From: Cervus elaphus
Taxonomy: Eukaryota > Chordata > Mammalia > Artiodactyla > Cervidae
Length of the DNA: 64,000 nucleotides
Assembly: GCF_910594005.1 (NCBI RefSeq)
Contig: NC_057819.1
Span: 130,313,669 to 130,377,668, forward strand
Direction: 5' to 3'
Position numbers and translations under genes: made by a program. The notes under the pieces were generated by a model. It had not been told where the DNA came from and searched no databases. It saw nothing but the letters and a program-made list of their open reading frames with translations. Numbering within the stretch: position 1 is the first letter of the stretch; each line of letters starts with the position of its first letter. Positions 43,805 through 54,715 of the stretch are shown here, piece after piece.

Positions 43805-43910
43805 AGCCCTCACTATCTGCCTTGCCATATATTTGAGCTATTTCTTTTTTAAAGTTTTGTTGTTCTCCTTTCCCCCCAAATGAAAATAAGTTCCTAGAGG
43901 GCAAGATATG

Positions 43911-43950
43911 TGGTGTTGTGTGTGTGTGCGTGTGTGTGTGTGTGTATGTA
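43911..43950. repeat. (TG)n microsatellite
   Basis: Interrupted TG run: 'gttgtgtgtgtgtgcgtgtg' and beyond. Likely length-polymorphic. Confidence 0.95.
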
Positions 43951-44465
43951 GGGGGGCTGTGTACCACCACATCTCAGAGTCTATAACAGTCACTGCATTT
44001 TTTGAGTGAAGAAGTGGATGTCCCTTCTGGGCCAGCCTGGTCCTCCTGTAATATTTTCTGGAGTCTTAGGGACATCACTTGCTACATTTCCAGATTTTTC
44101 TAGGAAACCTGGTAACAGGGGTCAAACCAGAGTTCTTGACACTCAAGTTTCCAAGATAGAGGAAGAGTTCCTTGCTGAAATGCATGGAACAGGGAATATA
44201 CTTGAGTCAAATTGTCATGATCACCTGCAAGTTCTCTTTTTTCTGGGGTGGAGGGGTCCCAGCCTTGAGCACCCCCTCCCACTCAGCTTTTCCTGCTCTT
44301 ATGAGAGACTGGAGCTGATGACGGCCCTCAGGTTCATCCAGCTTACGGGAGCAGCCTACAGTCACTGGGTGTCCCAGTCCAGGCTTTTTTCTCCCGTAAA
44401 GCTTTAATGCCCAGAAGTGAAATGTGCTTTTTGCTTTATTTTTTGTATATTGCTTTCACTACTTT
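43951..44465. other. unique stretch
   Basis: No repeat recognised. A plus-strand frame (44006-44407) has no family signature. Confidence 0.5.
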
Positions 44466-44663
44466 GGGCTTCCCTGGTGGCTCGGCTGGTAAAGAAACTA
44501 CCTATAGTGCAGGAGATCTGGGTTCGATCCCTGGGTTGGGAAGAGTCCCCTGGAGAAGGGAAAGGCTACTCACTCCAGTCTTCCGGCCTGGAGAATCCCA
44601 TGGACTGTATAGTCCATGGGGTCGCAAAGAGTCAGACACGACTGAGCAACTTTCACTTTCACT
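44466..44663 (+). repeat. Bov-tA SINE with target-site duplication
   Basis: Complete element with a 'tttcactttcac' tail, flanked by TTTCACTACT at 44454-44463 and 44657-44666. Confidence 0.95.
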
Positions 44664-45380
44664 ACTGTGGGTGGTGGGAGCAGTGTAACAAGGGTGATTC
44701 GAGTCCTGCTCACCGTGGTCAGTGTTCCTAGCATTCCCCGCCCACCCCACTCAGTGTGAGCTCATCAAAGAAAACAGAGCAAAGAAAAGGAAACTGGTCT
44801 GGGGACAGACGGAACCCTTTAGTAGGAAAGCTGGGGACTGGGGCAAGAGGGGTGGAGCAGGGGCTGAAGGCTGGGCTGGGTTGATGCCGGGCTTCCTGCA
44901 CGGGCTTGGCAGTGGGGGCGCCAAGGCCTGGGCTGGACCCGAGGCCTCCTAATCTCGCAGCTCAGCCTTCCCATCGCTCCAGAGAAACAGAAGTCAGAGC
45001 CCAAAGTGATGTCCAGTCGATTCTGGCTTCTCGCCATCCGCATCCACTGGACCTGCCCAGCAGCTCTCCGTGGTGGGGACAGTCATTCTGCCAAGTTCTC
45101 TGTCATCTGAGTTCAGGCTTCAGTTATGTAATCAATGCAACAGAAAGCAAAGCCAGTTCTTTCTTTTCTTCTTACTCTGCTGAAAATTTCATCTCTTACT
45201 AGTCTCTTTATTTTTCTTTTCTTGTTTGAAATTTCTATTTTTTTTTCTGAATAAAATAAGAGATCTCAAGAGAGGGATGTAAAAAGTAGAGTTGAAAGAT
45301 TGAGAGTTTTCTTTTTTCTTTCACAAGCTTTGTTTTATAAGAATGCAAATAAAAAAGAGTTTTCCAATGCTAGAAACATT
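44664..45380. other. unique stretch
   Basis: No exon. AT-rich from 45150; octamer ATGCAAAT at 45343-45350. Confidence 0.5.
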
Positions 45381-45598
45381 GTTGTTCAGTCACTAAATCA
45401 TATCTGACGCTTTGAAACCCTGTGAACTGCAGCACACCAGGCTTCCCTGTCCTTCACTGTCTCCTAGAGTTTGCTCAGACTCATGTCCATTGAGTCGACG
45501 AAGACATCCAACCATCTCGTCCTCTGTTGCCCCTTTTCCTCCTGGCCTCAGTCTTTCTCAAAACCAGGGTCTTTCGCAGTGAGTCGGCCCTTTACATG
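45381..45598 (-). pseudogene. Bov-B LINE 3' fragment, antisense
   Basis: Antisense 3' terminus ('gttgttcagtcactaaatc') to the EKTL region ('aaccagggtctttcgcagtg'), with more substitutions than the neighbours. Confidence 0.9.
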
Positions 45599-45960
45599 AT
45601 TATGAGATGGTCTCTGCTCCTAGACCAAGGAAGCATGCAGACATAGACTTGTACACAGGTGCACACTCTGGACTCTGCAAGGTCCTATAACCTGCAATAG
45701 AAGTGTTGTACCGGGGACACTAGGGAATAAGGGATGGCTTTCCAGAGTTTGCCCGGCAGCCAAAGGGAGTAAAAGCCCAGTGGAGGCTTAGAAAGTACCC
45801 TTCATGAAGGTTTGAGGGCAAGAAGACCATGGCACGTTTGTGGAGCCCACAGTCATTGCTCATGGCCGGTGTGTTGGGTGAATAAAGCCTAGGGAGTTGG
45901 AAGGGGGCATGGAGACAAGGCTGTAGAAATGATGGGGTCAGGCCATGCATTCCATGGTTG
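45599..45960 (+). repeat. old mammalian repeat (family unresolved)
   Basis: 'gagatggtctctgctcctag', 'agggatggctttccagag' and 'atgatggggtcaggcc' resemble the dispersed repeat seen at 34430-35960. Confidence 0.4.
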
Positions 45961-46035
45961 CCATGGAGACATACTGGTGACTGGACCGAATGGAAGCATT
46001 TGCAGCAGTCCAGTGCTTTTTCTTTTTGATTCCAG

Positions 46036-46751
46036 CCAATGAGACCTCTCAGTATTCAAAACTCAATATTCAAAAAACAAAGATCATGACATCAGGTTCT
46101 ATCACTTCATGGCAAATAGATAGGGAAACAATGGAAACAATGAGAGACTTTATTTTCTTGGGCTCCAAAATCACTGCAGATAGTGACTGCAGCCATGAAA
46201 TTAAAAGACAGTTGCTCCTTGGAAGAAAAGCTATGATCAACCTAGACAGCATTAAAAAGCAGAGACATTACTTTGCTGACAAAGGTCCATCTAGTCAAAG
46301 CTATGGTTTATCCAGTAGTCATGTATGGATGTGAGAGTTGGACCATAAAGAAACCTGAGCGCCGAAGAATCGATGCTTTTGAAAGCTGTGGTGTTGGAGA
46401 AGACTCTTGAGAGTTCCTGGGACTGCAAGGAGATCCAATCAGTCCATCCTAAAGGAAATCAGTCCTGAATATTCATTAGAAGGACTGATGTTGAAGCTGA
46501 AGCTCCAATACTTTGGCCACCTGGTGGGAAGAACTGACTCATTGGAAAAAACCCTGATGCTGGGAAAGATTAATGGCAGGAGGAGAAGGGGACGACAGAG
46601 GATGAGATGGTTGGATGACATCACTAACTCGATGGGCAAGAGTTTGAACAAGCTCTGCGAGTTGGTGATGGACAGGGAAGCCTGGCGTGCTGCCGTCCAT
46701 GGGGTCGCAAAGAGTCGGACACAACTGAGCAACTGAACTGAACTGAACTGA
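46036..46751 (+). pseudogene. Bov-B LINE 3' part (longest copy here)
   Basis: About 715 bp of sense Bov-B. The upstream frame shows ITSWQIDRETMETMRDFIFL, LGSKITADSDCSHEIKRQL and LLGRKAMINLDS. A frameshift follows, then the C-terminal block LKLKLQYFGHLVGRTDSLEK, INGRRRRGRQRMRW and VAKSRTQLSN, and a CTGAA-repeat tail. The region upstream of the conserved C-terminus is better preserved than in the other copies, but the catalytic RT domain is still missing. Confidence 0.95.
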
Positions 46752-46970
46752 ATGAGACCACTTCCTATGCAGAGTCAAGTCTTCCATGCTTTAGAATAAG
46801 AGAATAGAGTTATAGACTTTTAAGGCAAATGTTCAGAGAGTCTGTCCCAGCTCCTGTCTTTCTCTCAGCCGAGCGACACTGACTGGACTGGCTTTCAGAG
46901 GGTGAGATAGCAAGGGTCAGGGCAGGACAGGGGTGGGAGAGCCCCAGCAGTGAGCAGCAAGAAGAGAGTT

Positions 46971-47168
46971 CATGCTCAGTAACGTTCTTCTTTGTGACTT
47001 TATGGACTGTAGCCCGCCAGGCGTCTTCAGTCCATGAGATTTCCCCGGCAAGAATGCTGGAGCGCGTTGCCATTTCCTTCTCCAGGGGATCTTCCCGACA
47101 GAGGGATAGGACCCGCGTCTTCTGCGTTGGCAAGTGGATTCTTTACCACTGAGCCAGCTGGGAGGCCC
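46971..47168 (-). repeat. Bov-tA SINE, antisense
   Basis: Complete antisense element, 'catgctcagtaacgttcttc' to 'accactgagccagctggga'. Confidence 0.94.
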
Positions 47169-47409
47169 CTACTATACCTTAGAAGAATATAATTCAGACG
47201 GTGTGTGAAAAGAAGAAAGTCTGTTTCTAGGTGACCAGTCTCTGCTACTCAGAGAGAAAGGTTTGGAGACAAACAGTCTAGCCATCAGCCTGACCTGAAA
47301 TCTATTCTAAGCAGCTCCTGCATTCTGAGGACCAGCAGAAAATGATAAAATTGATGACAATTTCAGCCTATCTAGAAATAGGTGACAACTAGTTTTCTGA
47401 GCTGGATTA

Positions 47410-47720
47410 TTATTATTATTTTTTTTTTTTTGAGTTGCAAGTTAAGTTTTATTTGGGGCAAAATGAGGGCTGCAGCTGGAGAGAGAGGTGCCGGGAGACA
47501 GCTTTGAGAAGCTGCTCAAAAGAGGCAGGGAGGGGAGAGGTCAGTATGTATGCGATTTTGGTGAAGCGAGAGTGCATGCAATCAAGCAGATATTTTTTTC
47601 CCAAAGATTTCTGCTAGTCTGGAGAAGCTTTCTGCTAGTCACAAGGAGCAGTTGTCACCACAAAGGATTTTAGTGCTCTTCTAGATGTGAGGAGATATAA
47701 AAATTGAGCTCAGAAAATCG
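47410..47720. repeat. probable dispersed repeat, class unresolved
   Basis: T tract then 'ttgcaagttaagttttattt', 'ggggcaaaatgagggctgca', 'tgagaagctgctcaaaag' and 'ttttagtgctcttctagatg'. I recognise this as a high-copy mammalian repeat but cannot fix the class (LTR-like or LINE 3' end). No viral coding sequence is visible. Confidence 0.4.
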
Positions 47721-47819
47721 TGAGCTGGATTCTTGAGGAAGATTTTAAACCAAAGTGTTGCCGCAATTTAAAGATCTCTGTACAGCAAAATGAATCAGCC
47801 ATAATAAAGCCTCTATACA

Positions 47820-47971
47820 GAAAGATCCCCTGGAGAAGAAAATGGCAACCCACTCCAGTATTCTTGCCTGGGAAATCTAGGGGACAGAGGAACTCGGCGG
47901 GGGGTGGGGGGGGGGGCGCTATAGTCAATGGGGTTGCAAAGAGTCGGACCCGACTGAGCGACTAAACAACA
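47820..47971 (+). repeat. Bov-tA SINE, head truncated, with G-run
   Basis: Starts at 'aaagatcccctggagaag'. The body carries an inserted G tract at 47899-47916 (G6, T, G11). Ends 'cgactgagcgactaaacaac'. Confidence 0.93.
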
Positions 47972-48830
47972 ACTTCAATAAAAATTAATTAAAAAATAAA
48001 ATAATTTGGCTTTCTTGATTTTAAAAAAAAGTAAAGATTTCTGAGAGATCGTTGCGCAACTGTCCAACTGGGTCAAATACTCGCATTTCCCCCTTTACCG
48101 TGCCCTGAAGGCTGCTCATGTGTTCACTTAAGGGGACGCTAATGGTTCTTTGAATTGCTGACATACCTTCCCATCATTTTGCTAATTACACCGTGGCTTA
48201 TTTTGCCTGCTGTGCAATTGTTCAGCTGGGAAGGGTGACTCTTAGCAAAACTACTCCTCCGTAGGGCAGGAGCCTGTGTCAGAATGGGCAGGAGTGGCTG
48301 GCTTTGTGGGTGCTGCCCCACGACCGGGCCGGTCAGTGACCCATCCTGGCTTCCGAGCGCTACCGTTGTGCCATCTTGATTCATCTCCAAACAGAACCAG
48401 AGTGGCTGGCCCACCTACAGAGTGGTCACCGTCACACTTTGTGTCCCAGCTGGGGTGAAAATCCTAACCAGGCTGGGGGCCTCCACCCTCCCCAAGGTTG
48501 ATCTGCAGACTCTGACCCCCCGACTCATCTTCTTCACGCAGTGCCTGTGGGATCAGGGCCTCTTGTGGGTGACACGACATGAAACACTCTCTGATTTGGG
48601 AGAAGGCTTTTAGTGTGGATAGAAGTAAAATTTTAACTCAACGTAGAAGGGTGTGTCTTCTCTGGAAGAGCATGAGGAAAGGGGAAAGGAGGAGGTGGTC
48701 CCCGGAGCTTCCCTCTGCCCAGGCTGGACGACACCACCAGAGGATGGCCTGTGGGGCCTCCTGGCCTGCGGAGGGAGCCTCTGCCCGCCCCTCAGATTCA
48801 TCTCCTCCCTTTGGCGCTTGCTGGTGGTGC
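47972..48830. other. unique stretch
   Basis: No repeat or exon. The part 48040-48240, with 'gcgcaactgtccaactgg', 'ttttgctaattacaccg' and 'gtgcaattgttcagctgg', has the mixed AT-rich look of conserved non-coding DNA. Confidence 0.5.
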
Positions 48831-49090
48831 TCAGTCGTTGAGTCGTATCCGAGTCTTTGTGACCCCACGGACCGCAGCATGCCAGGTTTCCCTGTCCTTC
48901 ACGATCTTTCGGAGTTTCTTCAAACTCATGTCCTTGAATCAGTGATGCCTTCCAACCAACCGTCCTCTGTTGCTCCCTTCTCCTCTTGCCCTAAATTTTT
49001 CCCAGCTTCACAATCTTTTCCAAAGTATTGCAGCTTCAGCTTCAGCATCAGTCCTTCCAATGCATATTCAGGGCTGATTTCCTTTAGGAT
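48831..49090 (-). pseudogene. Bov-B LINE 3' fragment, antisense, with internal deletion
   Basis: Antisense 3' end ('ctcagtcgttgagtcgtatc') to 'ctgatttcctttaggatt'. The EKTL-to-LKLKLQYFG junction is deleted relative to other copies. Confidence 0.9.
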
Positions 49091-49114
49091 TTGAGCTCCA
49101 CCAATTTTGGTCCT

Positions 49115-49311
49115 GGGCTTCCCTTGTGCCTCACTTGGTAAAGAATTTGCCTGCAATGCAGGAGACCTGGGTTCGATCCCTGGGTTGGGAAGATCCCCAG
49201 GAGAAGGGAATGGTGACCCACTCCAGTATTCTGGCCTGGAGAATCCCATGGACTACAGTCCATGGGGTCGCAAAGAGTCAGACACGACTGAGCAACTTTC
49301 ACTTTCACTTA
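49115..49311 (+). repeat. Bov-tA SINE
   Basis: Head 'gggcttcccttgtgcctcac' and a shortened body (lacking the 'agaggagcctgg' segment), ending in a 'tttcactttcactt' tail. Same subtype as 44466-44663. Confidence 0.95.
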
Positions 49312-49334
49312 CTTCAGTTTTGGCCCTTGATCAC

Positions 49335-49455
49335 TGTCTGTTTCCCTGACCATGTTGTGAGCTCTGTGAAGTCAGGGGTCATATTTGTCTGCCCACCATG
49401 TTTATCATTAATGCATAAATGGATGGCTGAATGGATAGATGGGTGAATGACTCAG
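49335..49455 (+). repeat. L2 LINE 3' trace
   Basis: 'gtgagctctgtgaagtcagg', 'gtcatatttgtctg' and 'aatggatggctgaatggat' follow the L2 3' end pattern. Confidence 0.4.
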
Positions 49456-49771
49456 GAAGGCTGCACTTGGAAAACTACCCTAGAGTCATGTTCAGCCACT
49501 CAGTCTTCCAGTGCGGGATTCAGAGAAGTCCTTTCCTAATAAACTACCCGGGACTGAAAAGGTTGCATGTTCTTTTCAAAAGGAGATGATGTCTTGGAAA
49601 CACTTAATCCTGTGGAGACGTGGTAACTGAAGGTCTTGATCTCCAGGAAAGGAGTTACTCCAGGAGCCTTCTGAGTGTGGGGCCGAGTCTCAGGCTTTGA
49701 GTAAATAAGGCCCCCACAAAAAGGGACAGAAGAGGGTCCAATTTGTAAAAGCAAGGCATGCATTTGAAAGA
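49456..49771. other. unannotated sequence
   Basis: No exon or repeat recognised in this short gap. Confidence 0.45.
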
Positions 49772-50515
49772 GCATTTAGTAGCCCTAGAGATGATCATAC
49801 TAAGTGAAGTAAGTCAGATGGAGAAAGACAAATAATATCTGATATCGCTTACATGTGGAATCTAAAAAATAAATGACACAAAGGAACTTATTTACAAAAC
49901 AGAAATAGATTCACAAAATAGAAAGCCAACTTATGGTTACTGGGGGAGATGGGGAGAGTGCTAAATTGGGAATTTGGGATTGCTATATACCCGCTATTAT
50001 ATATGAAAGAGAAAACAAGGATCTACTGCATAGCACAGAGAATTATATTTAATATCTTGTAATAACTTAGAACGGAAAAGAGTCTGAAGAAGAATATATG
50101 TATAAGAATATATATATATCTATTATTACTGCATATATATATAAGAAGACATATATATATATGTGTGTGTATATATATATCTGCTGTTGTTGTTTAATTG
50201 CTAAGTTGTGCTCACCTCTTTGTGACCCCATCAATTGTAGCCCACCAGGCTCCTCTGTCCATGAGATTTCCCAGGCAAGAATACTGGAGTGGACTGTCAT
50301 TTACTCCTCCAGAGGATCTTCCCAACCCAGTGATCACACCCACATCCCCTGCATTGGTAGGCAGATTCTTTACCACTGAGCCACCAGGAAAGCCTATATG
50401 TGTATAGGCTATATATATAAAATATAATATATAGGCTATATATAAAAAGTGATATATTTATCACTTTGTTGTCCACTTGAATCACTGTAAATCAACTATT
50501 CTTTAACTTTAAAGA
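49772..50515 (+). repeat. L1 3' end, sense, with nested SINE
   Basis: Sense ruminant L1: 'agagatgatcatactaagtg', 'agtaagtcagatggagaaag', 'tcacttacatgtggaatct'-like text, 'ttactgggggagatgg', 'gcatagcacagagaattata' and 'tgtaaatcaactattcttta'. AT-rich simple repeats (50090-50180 and 50396-50460) flank a nested Bov-tA. Only the 3' UTR and the last ORF2 codons remain. Confidence 0.9.
50183..50395 (-). repeat. Bov-tA SINE, antisense, in L1 TA-repeat
   Basis: Complete antisense element inserted into the AT-rich part of the L1 3' UTR. Confidence 0.95.
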
Positions 50516-51507
50516 CATTTTTTTAGAAATGAAAGAACGTTTAGGCTAAACACCATACCAACCATTGAAAGGGAACCATGAGAATGATTATCTAGTTACT
50601 TTTTAAATAATGTAACTCGCCTTCATTTGGAAGTTTTCAAAACAAGTAAATTAAAAAGCAAACTCGCCACTGCTTTTGCAAAAGGGAAAGAAAATGAAAG
50701 CAGGTCGAATGTTAATGTTAAGGCCCGTATCCCCCTGACAGCGTGGGTTTACTATGTGTACAAGCAGCAAGGGTCGTAACAGGCGGTTATCTCCCACTGG
50801 TACGCTGGTACCATCTGCTGCACTGGAAGAGGGCTGAGCCACAGCCCAGACTGCAAAAAGGATCCTGCTCCTTCCCCCAGAGAGAGGGGAGCTGGGTTTA
50901 CAGCCCCGTAAAGGATGGCTTATCAATGCTGACTTCCTTCCAGCAACTTTCATCTTTTTATACTATTTGTCCTGCGACTCCTTGAACCTCAAAGGACCTT
51001 GGAGTTGAAAAGCAAGCTTTCCCAAAGATAGAATATGTTTGCACTGGGATTAGTGAAGCTGGGGGAGGGGTGGCACCTGGCTCTGAGAAGTACCTGGGTC
51101 ACACCTGGGCTCTGGGCTGGTGGAGGTCCCGCCCAGAAGCTGTCAGTTCTGTAGAGTCTTCTCTATACGAGTCTTCTTTGCTGGAATCTGCTTTGTATGT
51201 GGACCTCTCTTGGGGGGTCATCACTGCTATTTATTTAGGATCTGCCTGCTGTAAATACTCCTATGAGAGTCTTGTATAGTATAGGAGAGAGGAGGCTCTG
51301 ACAGGGAGGGCTTGTGGAAGCATTGGCTGGAGGCGCTAGACATGGGCCCGCCATCTGGGACTGCATGTGGGGGTGAAGGGTACTGGGCCGAGAGTCCGGG
51401 CAGAAAGTCCAGTCCCTGCAATTCCAGCCCTGCTGTCCTCATGACTCAGCAGGTGTGACTCACTCTGATCAGGTCATTGCTTCTTTCTTACAGATCGCTC
51501 ACCTGAG
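50516..51507. other. unique stretch
   Basis: 1 kb without recognised repeats. No exon seen. It contains several runs that look conserved (for example 'ccatttgtacaagc'-like AT/GC mixture around 50545-50830), but nothing decisive by eye. Confidence 0.45.
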
Positions 51508-51698
51508 TCATGGCTGCCTCTATGTGACCCCATGGACTGTAGCCCACCAGGCTCTTCTGTCCATGAGATTTCCCAGGCAAGAATATTGGAGTGGGGAGTC
51601 ATTCCCTTCTCCAGGGAAACTTCCCAAACCAGGGATCCAGCCTGGGTCTTCTGCATTGCAGGCGGATTCTTTACCATCTGAGCCGCCAGGGAAGCCCA
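51508..51698 (-). repeat. Bov-tA SINE, antisense
   Basis: 'tggctgcctctatgtgaccc' to 'ccatctgagccgccagggaa'. The 3' end is slightly shortened. Confidence 0.94.
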
Positions 51699-51821
51699 TG
51701 TCTGAGCTTGGGTACCAGCGTTAACATTGAAGTCAGAAGGGTGTGTAGTAGCCAAGGGGAGATGAGCTGTTCCCTGAAGTCAGAAGCTTCTCCCATATTC
51801 CCCGAGCCTCTGCTCCTTCCC

Positions 51822-52098
51822 AGGAGAAGGCAATGGCAGCCCACTCCATTACTCTTGCCTGGAAAATCCCATGGACAGAGGAGCCTGGTAGGCTGCAGTC
51901 CATGGGGTCGTGAAGAGTTGGACAAGACTGCGCAACTTCCCTTTCACTTTTCACTTTCATGCATTGGAGAAGGAAATGGCAACCCACTCCAGTGTTCCTG
52001 CCTGGAGAATCCCAGGGACGGGGGAACCTGGTGGGCTGCCGTCTATGGGGTCGCCCAGAGTTGGACACGACTGAAGTGACTTAGCAGCAGCAGCAGCT
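51822..52098 (+). repeat. Bov-A2 dimeric SINE with target-site duplication
   Basis: Two Bov-A monomers joined by 'cactttcatgcattgg', ending in the (AGC)n tail. Flanked by TGCTCCTTCCC (51811-51821) and TGTTCCTTCCC (52099-52109). Confidence 0.95.
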
Positions 52099-52109
52099 GT
52101 TCCTTCCCA

Positions 52110-53352
52110 TCTATGGTTCTCTCCATCACACTGACCATGGGTTGTCTCACAAGTGGGGAGAAACCACCAAGCTCCCCAGCCTGGTGGTGTTGACTCCCAC
52201 CAGCTCTGTAGCAGCTCTGACCTCAGTGAAGCCAGCAGCCCCGAATTAAAGGCTGTTACTGAAGGCAGAAGGTTGCAATCAGGAGTTGGCCGGCAAGGCT
52301 ATGGGTCACCAGAGGGGTCACCTCTGACTTATTTCCATGTCCCCCAGTCCTGTCAGGAGGTCCGTGGGGGCACAGAAAGCAAACACCGCGGACAGCGCCG
52401 ATCAGAAACAGCCTGTGACCTTCCTGGCCCAGAGCATTCACGATGGTCCAGCTCCTGCAACTCTGCGAGCACTTGGGTGGAGGTGAAGAGTGTGCATCCA
52501 AGAGCTCGGGGCCTGGCCTGTCTTAGGACTTGGTGCCCGTCTGCGGAGGCCTGCAATTCTGGGCCTACTGAGCCTGAGTGCACACCTAGGCCACTTAAGC
52601 GAAGAGAGCCTTGGAGGGATGCAGAAGCTGGTGACAGTCCTGCCCGTGGCGCCAGCGGGTTCGAAGTGACCAGCCTCACGGGCTGTCTCAGGGTCCCCTG
52701 CTCTTTTGTTGGAAGGCTCGTGGGAGCCCTCTTGAATAGCGTGGTGAATTGACAAGCGGATCAGGCGGTCTCCCTGTCACTAAGGGGATTTGAGCAATCA
52801 ATCAGTATCAGGCCTGATCGGTATGAGAAGGTGATGGAGGGGAACTTGTTTTGAATACAGCGCTGAGAGGGAGGGGGAGAGCAGGGCAGGAGACTGTCCT
52901 GGGTCCTGGCTTCACCGGCCCTGCTTCATGCTTGGTGACATTCTTTGGCGGTAGCACTCTCTCTTTGACCGTCAGCCTCCATTGGGAATGGAAGGCTCCC
53001 TGCTAGTATTATGAGCCTCTTCTGGGGCTTTGGGAGCTGTTGGCCTGTACTTTTAATATGCATAGTCCCTCAACTATTGACTTCACATAATGGTCCCAAT
53101 TTGCATGTTGCTTTGCATGTGATTTGCATCACATTAGGTCCATTCCCCCTTCAATGAATATTTATCAACAGTCACATACCATGGAAGATGCTACATAATG
53201 AGAAAGAGGACTAAGGATGCAAAAATCCTCTCCTGGAAATCTTTGTTGCTTTTCACAAGCAGCTTCTCGCGCCTTTCCAGTCCACTAATCCATCTCGCCA
53301 CCTACTTCTCTTTGACAGCTTCTTAACAGAGGTGGATCTTCTTGAGATGCAT
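52110..53352. other. SINE-free stretch with octamer array
   Basis: No repeat or coding exon recognised. A 199-codon open frame at 52153-52752 starts with GTG and has no ATG anywhere in it, so it is not a credible gene. The right end (53050-53165) is AT-rich and holds a triple octamer array. Confidence 0.55.
53099..53129 (-). promoter_or_regulatory. triple octamer array
   Basis: On the plus strand: ATTTGCAT 53099-53106, CTTTGCAT 53111-53118, ATTTGCAT 53122-53129 (offsets 12 and 11 bp). These are minus-strand octamers. The last two share the 18-mer TTTGCATGTGATTTGCAT with the site at 62738-62755. Binding of POU factors is inferred from the motif. Confidence 0.5.
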
Positions 53353-53568
53353 GCATGCTCAGTTGCTCAGTCATGTCCAACTCTTTGCGACCCCATGGAC
53401 GGTAGCCCACCAGGCTTCTCTGTCCATGGAATTCTCCAGGCAAGAATACTGGAGTGGGTTGTCATGCCTCCTCCAGGAGATCTTCCCGACCGAGGAATCA
53501 AACCCATGTCTTCTGCACCTCCTGCACTGCAGGCAGATTCTTTACTGTTGAGCCAGCGAGGAAGCCCA
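53353..53568 (-). repeat. Bov-tA SINE, antisense
   Basis: Complete, 'catgctcagttgctcagtca' to 'gttgagccagcgaggaagcc'. Confidence 0.95.
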
Positions 53569-53929
53569 CTTGTTTGACTTCTCAGAGTTTAGCCCCACCT
53601 GGAATAGGTACCTGAGTCAGAAATTGTACACACATGTGGTTCTTTAAGTCATTTCTACCAAAAATGTCCTGGGTTTCCTTGTAGATTGGCTGTCTGCTGT
53701 GCAGTTCTCAAATAGAACACTCCAGAAGGAGATCCGGGGGCTTTGTTACACTGAAGAAAGGAAGAAAATGAGACATGAACCTTGGAAGGAATTTACCAAA
53801 GGCTATTACACCAAGTTCAAGCCCAACTTGAAGCAAGACTAGCTTAGTAAGATTAGCTTCAACATGCATTTTCTGGATTCTATTATGTCTGAGTGCATGT
53901 AAGTTGAAGAGGGAGGCAGGCACACATAT
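53569..53929. other. unannotated sequence
   Basis: No exon or repeat recognised. Confidence 0.45.
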
Positions 53930-54430
53930 GGAAATCAAAAGAAAGCAGGAGTAGCAATACTCATATCAGATAAAATAGACTTTAAATAAAGACTGTTACA
54001 AGAGACAATGAAGGACATTGCATAATGATTAAAGGATCAATCCAAGAAGATACAACAATTATAAATATATATGCACCCAACATAAGAGCACCTCAATATA
54101 TAAGCCAAATGCTAGCAACTATTAAAGGGGAAATCTGCAGTAATAATAATAATAGTGGGGGGAGGGGCTTTAACACACCACTCACACCAATGGGCAGATC
54201 ATCCAGACAGGAAATTAATAAGGAATCACAAGTTTTAAATGATACATTGAACTAATTGGAGCTAATTGATATCTAGAAGGCATTTCATCCCAGAACAGTA
54301 GACTTCACTTTTTTTTTCAAGTGCACATGGAACATTCTCCTGGATAGATCACATCTTGGTCACTAATCCAGCCTTTGTAAATTTTTAAAAATTGAATTCA
54401 TGTCTATGGTCTCTTCTAGAGAGATCATCA
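53930..54430 (+). pseudogene. L1 ORF2 endonuclease-region fragment
   Basis: Sense L1 from inside ORF2, well away from the 3' end. Frames give VAILISDKIDFK-like text, then GSIQEDTTIINIYAPNIRAP and QYISQMLATIKGE, then a broken GFNTPL...RSSRQEINK stretch. These are landmarks of the AP-endonuclease domain. Stops and frameshifts interrupt it. The RT domain is missing. Confidence 0.88.
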
Positions 54431-54446
54431 AACATCTGTGCAGGAT

Positions 54447-54715
54447 TGCCCTGGTGGTGGCTCAGTGGTGAAGAATCCGTCTGTCACTGCAGGGACCCGG
54501 GTTCAATCCCTGATCTGGGAAGATGCATTCAGCGGAGCCACTAGGCCTGTGGGCCACGAGCACTGAGACGTGCTCTAGAGCCCACACTCCACAATGACAG
54601 AAGCCATCACAATGAGAAGCCCACCCCAGCAACACAGAGCAGCCCTAACTCGCTGTAACTAGAGAAAGCCTGCACGCAGCAAAAAAGACCCTGCAGCCCA
54701 AACCAAGAAGACAAA
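54447..54715 (+). repeat. CHR-1-type long tRNA SINE
   Basis: Head 'ttgccctggtggtggctcag', B box 'ggttcaatccc', 'gggaagatgcattcagcgg' and the CHR body ('gccactaggcctgtgggcc', 'agaaagcctgcacgcagc'), ending A-rich. Confidence 0.87.

Noticed and set aside
46407..46736. Plus-strand frame with LKLKLQYFGHL and RRRRGRQRMRW motifs, and its many relatives
   Set aside because: These are all copies of the Bov-B LINE C-terminus without the catalytic domain; reported as retrotransposon remnants.
52153..52752. 199-codon plus-strand open frame in repeat-free DNA
   Set aside because: It opens with GTG and contains no ATG at all, is S/P/G-rich with no recognised domain, and overlaps equally long frames on the other strand.
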